Shown: piece after piece, positions 1 to 7,633 of the stretch
Layout: each line of letters opens with the position of its first letter
Position numbering within the stretch: position 1 is the first letter of the stretch
Assembly: GCA_945861195.1 (NCBI GenBank)
Contig: CAMATS010000040.1
Span: 1 to 11,098 of the forward strand
Direction: 5' to 3'
Origin: Rhodoferax sp. OV413
GTDB lineage: Bacteria; Pseudomonadota; Gammaproteobacteria; Burkholderiales; Burkholderiaceae_C
DNA length: 11,098 nt
Made by a program: the position numbers and the translations under genes
Notes under the pieces: generated by a model
Seen by the model: only the letters and a program-made list of their open reading frames with translations
The model's database searches: none
Told to the model about the DNA's origin: nothing

Positions 1-85
1 CGACAACGCCTCCTTCACCACTGTCGACTCCCGTGTTACCGACCAGGGCAACTGGATTTCGGTAGGCATGGTTTACACGTTTTGA
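1..85 (+). CDS. C-terminal end of an outer-membrane beta-barrel protein (partial)
   Basis: The frame beginning at base 2 is open for 27 codons and stops at TGA 83-85; the 5' part lies outside the window. The visible end reads ...DQGNWISVGMVYTF. Alternating polar and hydrophobic residues ending in a terminal Phe are the known C-terminal signature recognised by the BAM machinery in porins and TonB-dependent receptors. Only 24 nt separate its stop from the GH17 start, on the same strand, so it is probably the upstream member of that operon and may be the oligosaccharide uptake channel. Porin and TonB-dependent receptor cannot be told apart from 27 residues. A maltoporin LamB is less likely because those usually end in Trp. 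Confidence 0.6.
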   Translation, partial: DNASFTTVDSRVTDQGNWISVGMVYTF

Positions 86-109
86 GGCTCAAGAGCCAAG
101 GCCCTCCCC

Positions 110-1906
110 ATGAAATTTGCACAACTTTTCTCAGCTTCAACGCTTCGCGCGATTTGGCTGCGCACCATAGTGACACTATCAGCCTGTGCGCTGCTCGCCT
201 CCTGCGGTGGGGGTGGCACTGTCGTCACCGGCGTGACGCCACGGGCACTCAGCTCAGAGCTGTCTACACGTAATGCCGTCAACTACGCGCCCTACCGCAC
301 CTCCCTGAACGAGGCGGCAAGAGCTGTCGAAGTCATCACCGAAGCCATGATCAAACAGGACCTCGACCTGATGGTGGCTGGCAACTTCCGACTGATCCGC
401 CTCTTTGACAGTTCAGACAAAGTGGCCAAACAGACCCTGAAGGTCATACGTGATAACAGCCTGGACATCAAGGTAATGCTCGGCGTCTGGATTGCAAGCG
501 GTAACGACGCCTTCAACCAGGCGGAGATTGCGCGGGGAGCCGCGCTGGCCAAACAATACAGCGACATCGTGGTCGCTGTCAGCGTGGGCAATGAGACCAT
601 GGTCAGTTGGTCCTTCAACCCTCTGTCGGTGGCACAAATGGCGGCTTACATCAAGAGTGTGCGCAGCCAGGTGACGCAACCGGTCACCACCGACGACAAC
701 TGGGCGTTTTTTGCGCAGTCCAGTTCCAATGAGAAGAACCCGCGCGCGGTGCTTGATGTGATCGACTTCGTGGCCATGCACACCTACCCGCTCGCAGAAA
801 CCATTCACCCGCCGGCCACCTGGGATTGGCAGCAGTTTGGGGTGACTGCGGGCCCTCTGCGCGCCACGGCCATGATGGATGCATCCATCGCTGCCGCCCG
901 TCAACAGTATGCCGCTGTGCGGGCACACATTGACAGCGTTGGCTTTCCGAAAATGCCGATCGTCATCGGCGAAACCGGTTGGAAGGCCGTGGCCTCCAGT
1001 GGCGAGTCCAACCGAGCCCATCCGGTGAATCAGAAAATGTATTTCGACAGGCTTCAAACCTGGACAAACGAGATGCGCGCTGGCAGGGGCGGCCCCCAAT
1101 CCATCTTTTATTTTGCAGCTTTTGACGAAGAGTGGAAAGGCTCTGATGACAAATGGGGCCTGTTCAACAAGGCTCGGGAGGCACGCCATGTTGTGCAGGC
1201 CCTCTATCCAAAGGCGCAGGGCTTTGCACATGAGGCTGGCTCCTATACCCAGGCTGATGCCCTTTTTGCGCCTAATGTGACTGACGCGGTCGTCACAGGC
1301 AGCCGTTTCACGGTGTATGCCGACAGCGTTCCCGCCGGTGCCTCGGCGGCAGTGGTGACAGGCGCCAACTGGTTTGGTTGGGACAACCCGGCCACAGCCT
1401 TTGCCGGCGAGGAAGACTCCGGCGTGCCGGTCACTGGCGCGCCTGGCGACGTTGCCCGCGGCATCGTTGTCAAACCCGTTCCCAAGGTATGGGGCTGGGG
1501 TATGCTGGCGGCGCCGGGTAATGGCACAGTAACGGCTGATCTGAGCGCATTCGAAGCCACGGGTAATCTGATTTTCAGCATTAAGACCGCCTACCCTGGC
1601 AAGATTGAGATTGGGTTCGCCACAGGTAGCGGTGCCTCGACATATGACGTGTACACGCCTATTTCTTCGGGCCAGTATGGTTACTTCAATGATGGCAATT
1701 GGCACACGGTGACGATACCGATCCGGGATATCAAGCTGTCTGGTAACAAGGGCTCTGGAAATGAGGGCTCAGCCTCGTCGGTGTTTGACCTCACCAAGGT
1801 CACAAACCCGTTCGTCGTCGCGGATCGCTTTGGTAAGACCGGTAACAACCAAGCCGGCGCCACCAACACCAAGATTTTTGTTGACAACATTTACTGGTCC
1901 AAGTGA
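110..1906 (+). CDS. GH17 beta-1,3-glucanase lipoprotein with C-terminal beta-sandwich-like module
   Basis: Predicted laminarinase-type enzyme that cleaves beta-1,3-glucan outside the cytoplasm. A lipoprotein signal peptide ends in the lipobox LASC with Cys32 as the lipidated residue. Gly follows Cys32, with no Asp retention signal, which favours the outer membrane. The GH17 barrel spans about 50-365. The acid/base is Glu162 in VSVGNET and the nucleophile is Glu288 in VIGETGWKA. The run FYFAAFDEEWKG (about 333-344) is typical of GH17, whose substrates are beta-1,3- and beta-1,3/1,4-glucans. Residues about 390-598 form a separate Gly/Thr/Ser-rich module ending FVDNIYWSK. It resembles C-terminal beta-sandwich or glucan-binding modules of secreted glycosidases; that role is inferred. 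The ATG is supported by AAGG 8 nt upstream and by the signal peptide starting there. Family call sure; endo versus exo action not decidable here. Confidence 0.9.
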   Translation: MKFAQLFSASTLRAIWLRTIVTLSACALLASCGGGGTVVTGVTPRALSSELSTRNAVNYAPYRTSLNEAARAVEVITEAMIKQDLDLMVAGNFRLIRLFDSSDKVAKQTLKVIRDNSLDIKVMLGVWIASGNDAFNQAEIARGAALAKQYSDIVVAVSVGNETMVSWSFNPLSVAQMAAYIKSVRSQVTQPVTTDDNWAFFAQSSSNEKNPRAVLDVIDFVAMHTYPLAETIHPPATWDWQQFGVTAGPLRATAMMDASIAAARQQYAAVRAHIDSVGFPKMPIVIGETGWKAVASSGESNRAHPVNQKMYFDRLQTWTNEMRAGRGGPQSIFYFAAFDEEWKGSDDKWGLFNKAREARHVVQALYPKAQGFAHEAGSYTQADALFAPNVTDAVVTGSRFTVYADSVPAGASAAVVTGANWFGWDNPATAFAGEEDSGVPVTGAPGDVARGIVVKPVPKVWGWGMLAAPGNGTVTADLSAFEATGNLIFSIKTAYPGKIEIGFATGSGASTYDVYTPISSGQYGYFNDGNWHTVTIPIRDIKLSGNKGSGNEGSASSVFDLTKVTNPFVVADRFGKTGNNQAGATNTKIFVDNIYWSK

Positions 1907-1907
1907 G

Positions 1908-1941
1908 CCGACGCCCCGCGCCTTTAGACCAAGGGCGTCGG
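1908..1941 (+). repeat. Intercistronic 9-bp stem-loop between GH17 and GH30 genes
   Basis: The arm CCGACGCCC (1908-1916) pairs perfectly with GGGCGTCGG (1933-1941) across a 16-nt loop. It starts one base after the GH17 stop and ends 11 nt before the GH30 ATG. No T tract follows, so a standard intrinsic terminator is unlikely. In RNA it could stabilise the 3' end of the GH17 message or limit entry of ribosomes into GH30. The only purine-rich stretch before the GH30 start, AAGGGCG, lies mostly inside the 3' arm. The pairing is seen in the sequence; the function is inferred. Confidence 0.55.
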
Positions 1942-1952
1942 GACACCAACAC

Positions 1953-3287
1953 ATGATCCGGCAATTTTTAAGCGCACGCGACGCCGCAGAGCAGATGGCC
2001 GAGCAGCCGCCGCTGGAGCGCCAGCCCGGAGATGACCGCCTGCCCTCGGTTTTCGTCAACACCGAACGGGCGTTCCAGACGCTACTAGGCTTCGGCGGTG
2101 CCTTCACCGAGGCCGCAGCCGTGACCTGGCTGGCCCTGAGCGCGCAGCAGCAGGCTGAGGTGCTAGGGGCCTACTTTGATGCGACTCAGGGCCACGGCTA
2201 CCGCTTGTGCCGTGTGCACATGAACAGCTGTGACTTTGCCTTGGGCAACTATGCCCATGTACCCACTCCGGGCGACGTTGAACTGGCCGGCTTCTCCATC
2301 GAACGTGACCGCCAGGCGCTGCTGCCCTTCATCAAGGCAGCGCTTCAGGTGGCTGGTATGCCCATCCGCCTGATGGTGTCGCCCTGGAGCCCGCCAGCCT
2401 GGATGAAGAGCAATGGCGCAATGAATGGCGGCGGCAGCCTGCTGCCGCAGTACCGGGACGCCTGGGCCCAGTGTTTTGTGCGCTTCATCCAGGCCTACGC
2501 GCAGGAGGGTGTGCCTGTATGGGGCTTATCGGTTCAAAACGAGCCCGAAGCCACCCAGACCTGGGACAGTTGCCTCTACAGTGCTGAAGAAGAGCGGGAT
2601 TTTGTACGGGATCACCTGGGGCCAGCGTTGACCCGAGCCGGGTTGGGCCACGTCAAGATCGTGGTCTGGGACCATAACCGCGACCATTTGGTTGAGCGCG
2701 CCAGCGTGGTGTATTCAGACTCAAACGCTGCCAAGTATGTGTGGGGCGCTGGCTTTCACTGGTACGGCGAGGACCATTTTGAACAGGTGCAACTGACGCA
2801 CGACGCCTGGCCCGACAAACACCTGCTATTCACCGAAGGCTGCCAGGAGGGCGGGCCGCACTTGGGGTCGTGGGCCTTGGGCGAGCGCTATGGGCGCGCC
2901 ATGATCAACGACCTCAACCGCTGGACAGTGGGCTGGATCGACTGGAACCTGTTGCTCGATGCCACGGGCGGGCCCAACCATGTCGGCAACCTGTGCAGTG
3001 CGCCGCTGTTGGCGGACACGGTTGAGGGCAGGGTGTTGGTGCAGAGCTCCTATCACTACATCGGGCATTTTGCGCGCTTCATCCAGCCGGACGCCCGCCG
3101 CGTACTGTGTGCCGCCACGCGGCAGGACCTGGAATGCACTGCCTTTGTCAACCCCGATGCGTCAACAGTGGTGGTGGTCATGAACCGCACGGAGGCACCC
3201 ATTCGCTTCGGGCTGCGCGGACTGGGCGCCACAGTGGCGAGCACGTTGCCAGCCCGCTCAATCGCCACTTACCTTGTCAGCGGGTAA
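1953..3287 (+). CDS. Cytosolic GH30 (subfamily 1-like, glucocerebrosidase-like) beta-glucosidase
   Basis: A retaining clan GH-A glycosidase of 444 residues that resembles human glucocerebrosidase along its length. Shared blocks include GFGGAFTEAAA (47-57), RVHMNSCDF (87-95), SPWSPPAWMKSNGAMNG (143-159), GLSVQNEPE (191-199), GWIDWNLLLD (327-336) and YHYIGHFARFI (367-377). The acid/base is Glu197 in QNEP and the nucleophile is Glu295 in FTEG. The C-terminal part from about 380 fits the usual beta-sandwich of the family. No signal peptide is present, so it should act in the cytosol on imported oligosaccharides, perhaps removing beta-1,6 glucosyl branches. GH30 members also act on beta-xylosides and glucosylceramide, so the substrate is inferred from neighbours. 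The frame stays open upstream into GH17, but that stretch lacks family sequence; 1953 is the first sensible ATG. No clear ribosome site precedes it. The end overlaps the convergent ATPase gene by 11 bp. Confidence 0.9.
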   Translation: MIRQFLSARDAAEQMAEQPPLERQPGDDRLPSVFVNTERAFQTLLGFGGAFTEAAAVTWLALSAQQQAEVLGAYFDATQGHGYRLCRVHMNSCDFALGNYAHVPTPGDVELAGFSIERDRQALLPFIKAALQVAGMPIRLMVSPWSPPAWMKSNGAMNGGGSLLPQYRDAWAQCFVRFIQAYAQEGVPVWGLSVQNEPEATQTWDSCLYSAEEERDFVRDHLGPALTRAGLGHVKIVVWDHNRDHLVERASVVYSDSNAAKYVWGAGFHWYGEDHFEQVQLTHDAWPDKHLLFTEGCQEGGPHLGSWALGERYGRAMINDLNRWTVGWIDWNLLLDATGGPNHVGNLCSAPLLADTVEGRVLVQSSYHYIGHFARFIQPDARRVLCAATRQDLECTAFVNPDASTVVVVMNRTEAPIRFGLRGLGATVASTLPARSIATYLVSG

Positions 3288-4341
3288 GCAAGCGCCCATC
3301 CGCGTCAAAGGTCAGCGCCCAGTTGGCGTCTGGCGCGAGCCCAACTGTTTGGCCGGTCGAATACTGGGCTTGATGCCCGATCGTAATTTTGGCATTGAGC
3401 AAGTCGCCGACGCCGTCAACCCGCAGGTACAAAATGGAGACATCGCCCAGATGCTCAGCCAGCACCACCTTGGCCGGGATGCCTTGGCCAGCCGGCGCCA
3501 GCATGAGGTGCTCAGGCCTGAGCGCAGCCCGCTGCGCAAGATCGGGTGCAGTGGCCGCCAGCGCATGCCAAAGGGCCTGATGCGGGGGGTGGGCACCGCT
3601 GTTGGCCGGGCGGTCGATCAGGTTGATGCGGGGCGCGCCTAAAAAAGTGGCCACAAACTCATTTGCAGGTTGGTTATAGAGTTCCATCGGCGCACCGAGT
3701 TGCTCGACCCGCCCCTTGTTGAAGACCGCGATCCGGTCCCCCATGGTCATGGCCTCCACCTGGTCGTGGGTGACGTAAATCATGGTGGTACCCAACTCCT
3801 TGTGCAGGCGGGATAGCTCGATGCGCATGTTCACCCGTAACGCCGCATCCAGGTTAGAGAGGGGCTCGTCAAACAAAAACACCTTGGGCTTTCGTACGAT
3901 GGCGCGGCCAATCGCCACGCGTTGGCGCTGCCCACCCGACAACTCTTTGGGAAATCGCTCCAGCAACTCGCTCATGCGCAGCACCTCGGCGATGCGGCCC
4001 ACCTGGTTTTGTCGCTCCTGCTTTGACACTCCGGCCATGCGCAGTGAAAACCCCATGTTTTCGGCCACCGTCATGTGCGGGTAGAGGGCATAACTCTGGA
4101 ACACCATCGCCGCGCCGCGGTCGGCTGGATGAAGGTCATTGGCGCGCACACCATCAATCAGGATGTCGCCTTGACTGATCTCGTCCAGGCCGGCAATCAT
4201 GCGTAGCGTGGTTGACTTGCCGCAGCCAGATGGACCCACAAAGACCATGAACTCGCCATCCTTGACTTCAAGATCAATGCCGCAGATCACCTCAGCTGCG
4301 CCGTAGCGCTTGCGCACGCCTTGCAGGACGACATTGCCCAT
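3277..4341 (-). CDS. Sugar ABC transporter ATP-binding protein (MalK/UgpC/MsmK type)
   Basis: Cytoplasmic ATPase of a CUT1-type carbohydrate importer, 354 residues, the normal length. Visible motifs are Walker A GPSGCGKST (36-44), Q-loop Gln82 in FQSYALYPHMT, signature LSGGQ (134-138), Walker B VFLFDEP (154-160) with Glu159, D-loop SNLD (162-165) and switch His192 in YVTHDQ. A TOBE/regulatory region follows from about 240. The start MGNVVLQGVRKRYG is chosen because it begins the family fold; the frame is open a further 54 codons upstream inside the GH1 gene, but that stretch is not ABC-like. The ATG lies 1 nt beyond the GH1 stop (TGATATG), which suggests coupled translation. It is the last gene of the operon and should energise the two permeases at 5785-7556. 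Relatives are often annotated ugpC whatever their substrate. Confidence 0.95.
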   Translation of the reverse strand: MGNVVLQGVRKRYGAAEVICGIDLEVKDGEFMVFVGPSGCGKSTTLRMIAGLDEISQGDILIDGVRANDLHPADRGAAMVFQSYALYPHMTVAENMGFSLRMAGVSKQERQNQVGRIAEVLRMSELLERFPKELSGGQRQRVAIGRAIVRKPKVFLFDEPLSNLDAALRVNMRIELSRLHKELGTTMIYVTHDQVEAMTMGDRIAVFNKGRVEQLGAPMELYNQPANEFVATFLGAPRINLIDRPANSGAHPPHQALWHALAATAPDLAQRAALRPEHLMLAPAGQGIPAKVVLAEHLGDVSILYLRVDGVGDLLNAKITIGHQAQYSTGQTVGLAPDANWALTFDADGRLLTR

Positions 4342-4342
4342 A

Positions 4343-5737
4343 TCAGGAGCTCGGCTTGGAAGAGGGCACTGAGCGCGCCATCCCTTGGTGCTGCCGCAAA
4401 AAGCTGCGGTACCACAGGGCGCTGTCTTTGAGAGTTCGGGTTTGGCTGGCGTAGTCGACATAAACAATGCCAAAACGTTTTTCGAAACCAGACGCCCATT
4501 CAAAGTTATCCATAAGGCTCCAGACCATGTAGCCCTTCATACTAACGCCCTGGCGCATGGCCTCGGCAACCGCTTCTAGGTGCCGGCCGATGTAGTCAAT
4601 CCGCCGCTCGTCTGCCACTCGTCCCCCGCTCAACTGATCCTTGAAGGCAGCACCGTTTTCGGTGACGAACAAAGGCGGAACCGGGTAGTCATGATGCAAA
4701 CGCACGAGCAACTCTGTCAGTCCTTCGGGATAGACCTCCCAGTCCATGTCGGTTAGGGGAAGCCCGCTTTGCTTTGTGTCCCAAGGGCCCGCGGCACTTA
4801 CCACGCCACGCGAGTAGTAGTTCACGCCAAGAAAATCCATGGGTGTTGCGATAGCTGCCATATCACCCGCCTGAACCCGTGGCGCGTCCGCACCCAGGTG
4901 CGCCAAAACATCGGCCGGGTATGTCGCCTTAAAGAGTGGGTCCATATACCAGCGCAGCAACCGACCATCTTCGAGTTGTGCACTGGCCCGGTCTGCCGCT
5001 GTGTCGGTGGCTGGGTGCATGGGCGCAAGATTGAGCACTATGCCTAAGCCCGCTTTGCAGCCCTGCGCGCGCAGGGCCTGCAACGCCAGGCCGTGGCTAA
5101 GCATCAGGTTGTGGGCTACCTGCATCGCCACCGCACGGTCCTTCACGCCGGGGGCAAAAATACCGGTCTCGTGGCCCAACACCGACATGACCCAAGGCTC
5201 ATTGTGGGTGGTTATCGATGCGACGCGGTCGCCTAGGCGCGCAGCAATGCCCCGCGCATATTCAACAAACCGGTACACCGTCTCGCGGTCGGCCCATCCG
5301 CCACGGGCCTGCAACTCTTGCGGCAGGTCCCAATGGTTGAGCGTGACATAGGGCGTGACCCCCCTTTCCAGCAGACCGTCGACCACGCGCTCGTAAAAAT
5401 CGACTCCTTTGTTGTTCCAGGCACCGCTGCCGCTTGGTCGCACGCGGGGCCAGGAGACCGAAAAGCGATAGGCGTTCACGCCCAGGCTGGCAACCAAGTC
5501 AAGGTCCTCAGACCAACGATGGTAATGGTCGCAGGCTAGATCACCGTTGCTGCCATCAGCGATGACACCGGGTAACAGGCAAAAACTGTCCCAAATGGAG
5601 CGTCCCTTGCCATCTTCGCCGGCAGCACCTTCAATTTGATAGGCACTGGTGGCTACGCCCCAGACAAAGTCCGGCGGAAATTGGCCAGCTAATGGGAGCA
5701 GTGTGTCAGTAAGATCTACCGGAGCAGGATTAAGCAT
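4343..5737 (-). CDS. GH1 beta-glucosidase
   Basis: A 464-residue retaining beta-glycosidase, full length for GH1, predicted to release glucose from short beta-glucosides in the cytosol; no signal peptide is seen. The N-terminal GH1 signature FVWGVATSAYQIEGA lies at 24-38 with Gln34. The acid/base is Glu180 in TTHNEP and the nucleophile is Glu360 in FVTENG. Sugar-binding residues include His135 in NHWDLP and Glu413/Trp414 in DNFEW. It lies between permease and ATPase genes of one operon, 47 nt after the second permease, so its substrates are probably what that importer brings in. The start is preceded by purine-rich AAGAAAAG but no canonical GGAGG. GH1 also covers 6-phospho-beta-glucosidases, but the ABC rather than PTS context favours an unphosphorylated substrate. 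Confidence 0.95.
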   Translation of the reverse strand: MLNPAPVDLTDTLLPLAGQFPPDFVWGVATSAYQIEGAAGEDGKGRSIWDSFCLLPGVIADGSNGDLACDHYHRWSEDLDLVASLGVNAYRFSVSWPRVRPSGSGAWNNKGVDFYERVVDGLLERGVTPYVTLNHWDLPQELQARGGWADRETVYRFVEYARGIAARLGDRVASITTHNEPWVMSVLGHETGIFAPGVKDRAVAMQVAHNLMLSHGLALQALRAQGCKAGLGIVLNLAPMHPATDTAADRASAQLEDGRLLRWYMDPLFKATYPADVLAHLGADAPRVQAGDMAAIATPMDFLGVNYYSRGVVSAAGPWDTKQSGLPLTDMDWEVYPEGLTELLVRLHHDYPVPPLFVTENGAAFKDQLSGGRVADERRIDYIGRHLEAVAEAMRQGVSMKGYMVWSLMDNFEWASGFEKRFGIVYVDYASQTRTLKDSALWYRSFLRQHQGMARSVPSSKPSS

Positions 5738-5784
5738 ACTTTTCTTTTTTAAACGACAAAGTCAAACCAAACAAATCGGGTGGC

Positions 5785-6624
5785 TCACTTGACAGCACCG
5801 GCCGTTAGCCCGTCAATCAGGCGCCGGGATGAGATCGCGAAGAGCACCAGCAACGGCAGTGTGGCGATGGCTGAGCCGGCCATCACCGCGCCCCACTCAG
5901 TGTTAACCGGGCTTTGCATGCTGCGCAGTGCCAGTGGCAGTGTGTACATCTCTGGTGAGCGCATCACGATCAGGGGCCCGATAAAGTTGTTCCAGGAGGC
6001 AATGAAGGTAACTAGCCCCAGAGTGCCTAAAGCCGGTTTAAGCAGGGGTAACACGATGCGCCAATAAATAGACAACTCCCCACAGCCATCCATGCGCGCC
6101 GCCTCCACCAGATCTCTGGGGATCGAGGCAGTGATGAACTGGCGCATCAAGAAGATGCCAAAGGCGCTGGCCGCGCCGGGTATGTAGAGCGCACGGGGTT
6201 GATCGATCCAGCCAAAGGCGTCCATGATCATGAAGGTCGGGATCATGCCCAGAAAAGAAGGGATCAGCATGGTGCCCATCACCAGCAAAAACAGCGATCT
6301 CTTGAAGCGAAACTCAAACATCGCGAAGGCATAGCCGCCCATGGAGCAAAAGAGCAGCGTCAACCCGGTTGATGCCAAGGCCACGTAAAGACTCCAGCCC
6401 AAGCTGCGCCAGAACGGAATGCGATCGGCCAGGATTTTCACATTCAAGAGAAAGTCATCGCCAAAAAAGAGCGGCGGCGGCAGGCTGAAAATTTCGGTCC
6501 GTGAGTGACTGGCAAACACAAACATGAAATAAAACGGAGCGAGCATGATCAAGCCGCCGACGGCCACCAGCACATAGGCTACCAAGGGGGCTATTCGGTC
6601 TGATTGCCTGCGCAACGAACTCAT
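5785..6624 (-). CDS. Sugar ABC transporter permease (MalG-like)
   Basis: An inner-membrane permease of 279 residues, typical of MalG-type CUT1 subunits. About six hydrophobic segments are visible, starting near 14-37, 76-102 and 110-135 and ending near 244-265. The ATPase-docking EAA loop reads DLVEAARMDGCGELSIYWRIVLPLLKP (about 171-197), with the expected EAA...G and LP elements. The start MSSLRRQ is chosen because its ATG overlaps the TGA of the upstream permease in an ATGA at 6624-6621, a classic coupled arrangement. A 25-codon upstream extension is possible but lies inside the other permease gene. It should pair with the permease at 6621-7556 and the ATPase at 3277-4341. The transported sugar is inferred from the GH1, GH30 and GH17 neighbours. 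Confidence 0.95.
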   Translation of the reverse strand: MSSLRRQSDRIAPLVAYVLVAVGGLIMLAPFYFMFVFASHSRTEIFSLPPPLFFGDDFLLNVKILADRIPFWRSLGWSLYVALASTGLTLLFCSMGGYAFAMFEFRFKRSLFLLVMGTMLIPSFLGMIPTFMIMDAFGWIDQPRALYIPGAASAFGIFLMRQFITASIPRDLVEAARMDGCGELSIYWRIVLPLLKPALGTLGLVTFIASWNNFIGPLIVMRSPEMYTLPLALRSMQSPVNTEWGAVMAGSAIATLPLLVLFAISSRRLIDGLTAGAVK

Positions 6625-7556
6625 GCAGAAGGGCCGCTCGGCCTGAAGGCGCGATTGGTAAGCCAGGTCAGTAAGGCCACAAACACAAACAGCAGCCATG
6701 ACAGCGCACTGGCAGCACCAAAGTCATTGAACTCAAACGCGGTACGGTACATGTACATGGCGGTCGTCATGCCGGCCTGGTCGGTGCCGCCGCGCCCGCC
6801 CGTGAGGATGAACGGCTCTTCAAACAATTGGAGACCACCGACCACACTTAGCGTGACGCCAAAATAAATCATGGGCTTGAGACTGGGAAGAGTTACGAAC
6901 CAGAATTGCTGCCAACGACCCGCGCCGTCCATGGTTGCGGCCTCATAGATATCTTTTGGAATAGTTTGCAATGCAGCCAGGTAAAGCACGGTGTTAAAGC
7001 CAACGTAGCGCCAGAACACGACCATGGCAATCGCCGGTTTGACGTTCTCAGCCTGGTTGAGCCAGTCGATCGGATCGTGGGGGAAGAGGCCGCCTAGAGC
7101 AGGTAGCTGTGACAGTCCGCGCAGCGCCAGGTTGATCAGACCGTAGTCGGTCGAAAAAAGGGTGCTGAACATCATCGCTATCGCCACTGTAGATGTGATG
7201 TAGGGCAAAAAATAGGCGCCGATCACGGCGTTGCGCGTGCGCTTGAAAGAGGTGTGAATAAAGTAAGCCAACGGAATGGCGACAAGGTGCTGAGGCACTC
7301 CGGAGGCCAGCGCCAGCCAACTGGTGTTTTTCAGCGATTTCCAAAACCACTCGTCGGTGATGGCAAATGCAAAGTTGTCCAGCCCGACGAATTTCATTGA
7401 TGCCAGGCCGGCGGTGGGCTCCCAAGTCTGGAAGGCCAAAAAAAATGAGAATGCCAGCGGGAAAACGCCAAACACCAGAAACAGAATCACAAACGGGCTT
7501 AGCAGTACGTAGGGCACAGCCTTGGGCGACAGCCTGTAGGGGCTAGGCGATTTCAT
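6621..7556 (-). CDS. Sugar ABC transporter permease (MalF/UgpA/LacF-like)
   Basis: An inner-membrane permease of 311 residues with hydrophobic segments near 14-42, 76-100, 108-132, 174-196, 228-247 and 277-300. The EAA loop reads DIYEAATMDGAGRWQQFWFVTLPSLKP (about 202-228). The stretch EEPFILTGGRGG (246-257) is typical of the MalF/UgpA side of CUT1 importers. It is short for MalF and lacks the large periplasmic insertion of the enterobacterial protein, as is usual for the wider LacF/UgpA group. The ATG at 7556 starts directly before the first membrane segment. A 77-nt gap separates it from the binding-protein gene upstream. Its stop overlaps the start of the second permease by 4 nt. Confidence 0.95.
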   Translation of the reverse strand: MKSPSPYRLSPKAVPYVLLSPFVILFLVFGVFPLAFSFFLAFQTWEPTAGLASMKFVGLDNFAFAITDEWFWKSLKNTSWLALASGVPQHLVAIPLAYFIHTSFKRTRNAVIGAYFLPYITSTVAIAMMFSTLFSTDYGLINLALRGLSQLPALGGLFPHDPIDWLNQAENVKPAIAMVVFWRYVGFNTVLYLAALQTIPKDIYEAATMDGAGRWQQFWFVTLPSLKPMIYFGVTLSVVGGLQLFEEPFILTGGRGGTDQAGMTTAMYMYRTAFEFNDFGAASALSWLLFVFVALLTWLTNRAFRPSGPSA

Positions 7557-7633
7557 CTGTGTAGACGTGGGATGTGGATGCGTCGGGATCGGTTGCCTGA
7601 TTGCGGGCGCGTTGCCACAAAGCTGGTCGATCG
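7557..7633 (-). other. 77-bp spacer between binding-protein and permease genes
   Basis: This is the largest gap inside the transport operon. I see no convincing promoter, no LacI-type operator and no strong hairpin followed by T residues. Gaps after binding-protein genes often hold structures that lower downstream expression, but nothing here clearly does so. The permease start lacks a good Shine-Dalgarno (CACAG just before ATG). Confidence 0.4.

Noticed and set aside
86..97. GGCTC-AA-GAGCC inverted repeat between the outer-membrane gene and GH17
   Set aside because: A 5-bp stem with a 2-nt loop and no T tract is too weak to call a terminator.
413..1705. Long open frame of 430 codons antisense to the GH17 gene
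   Set aside because: It mirrors GH17 codons in high-GC DNA, has no recognisable domain, and the sense strand shows signal peptide and catalytic motifs.
1761..1952. 64-codon upstream extension of the GH30 gene
   Set aside because: It overlaps the GH17 coding end in another frame, is Arg/Pro/Thr-rich, and matches nothing in GH30; no secretion signal is gained.
4342..4503. 54-codon upstream extension of the ATPase gene
   Set aside because: It lies inside GH1 codons, whereas the ABC fold begins at the Met encoded at 4341.
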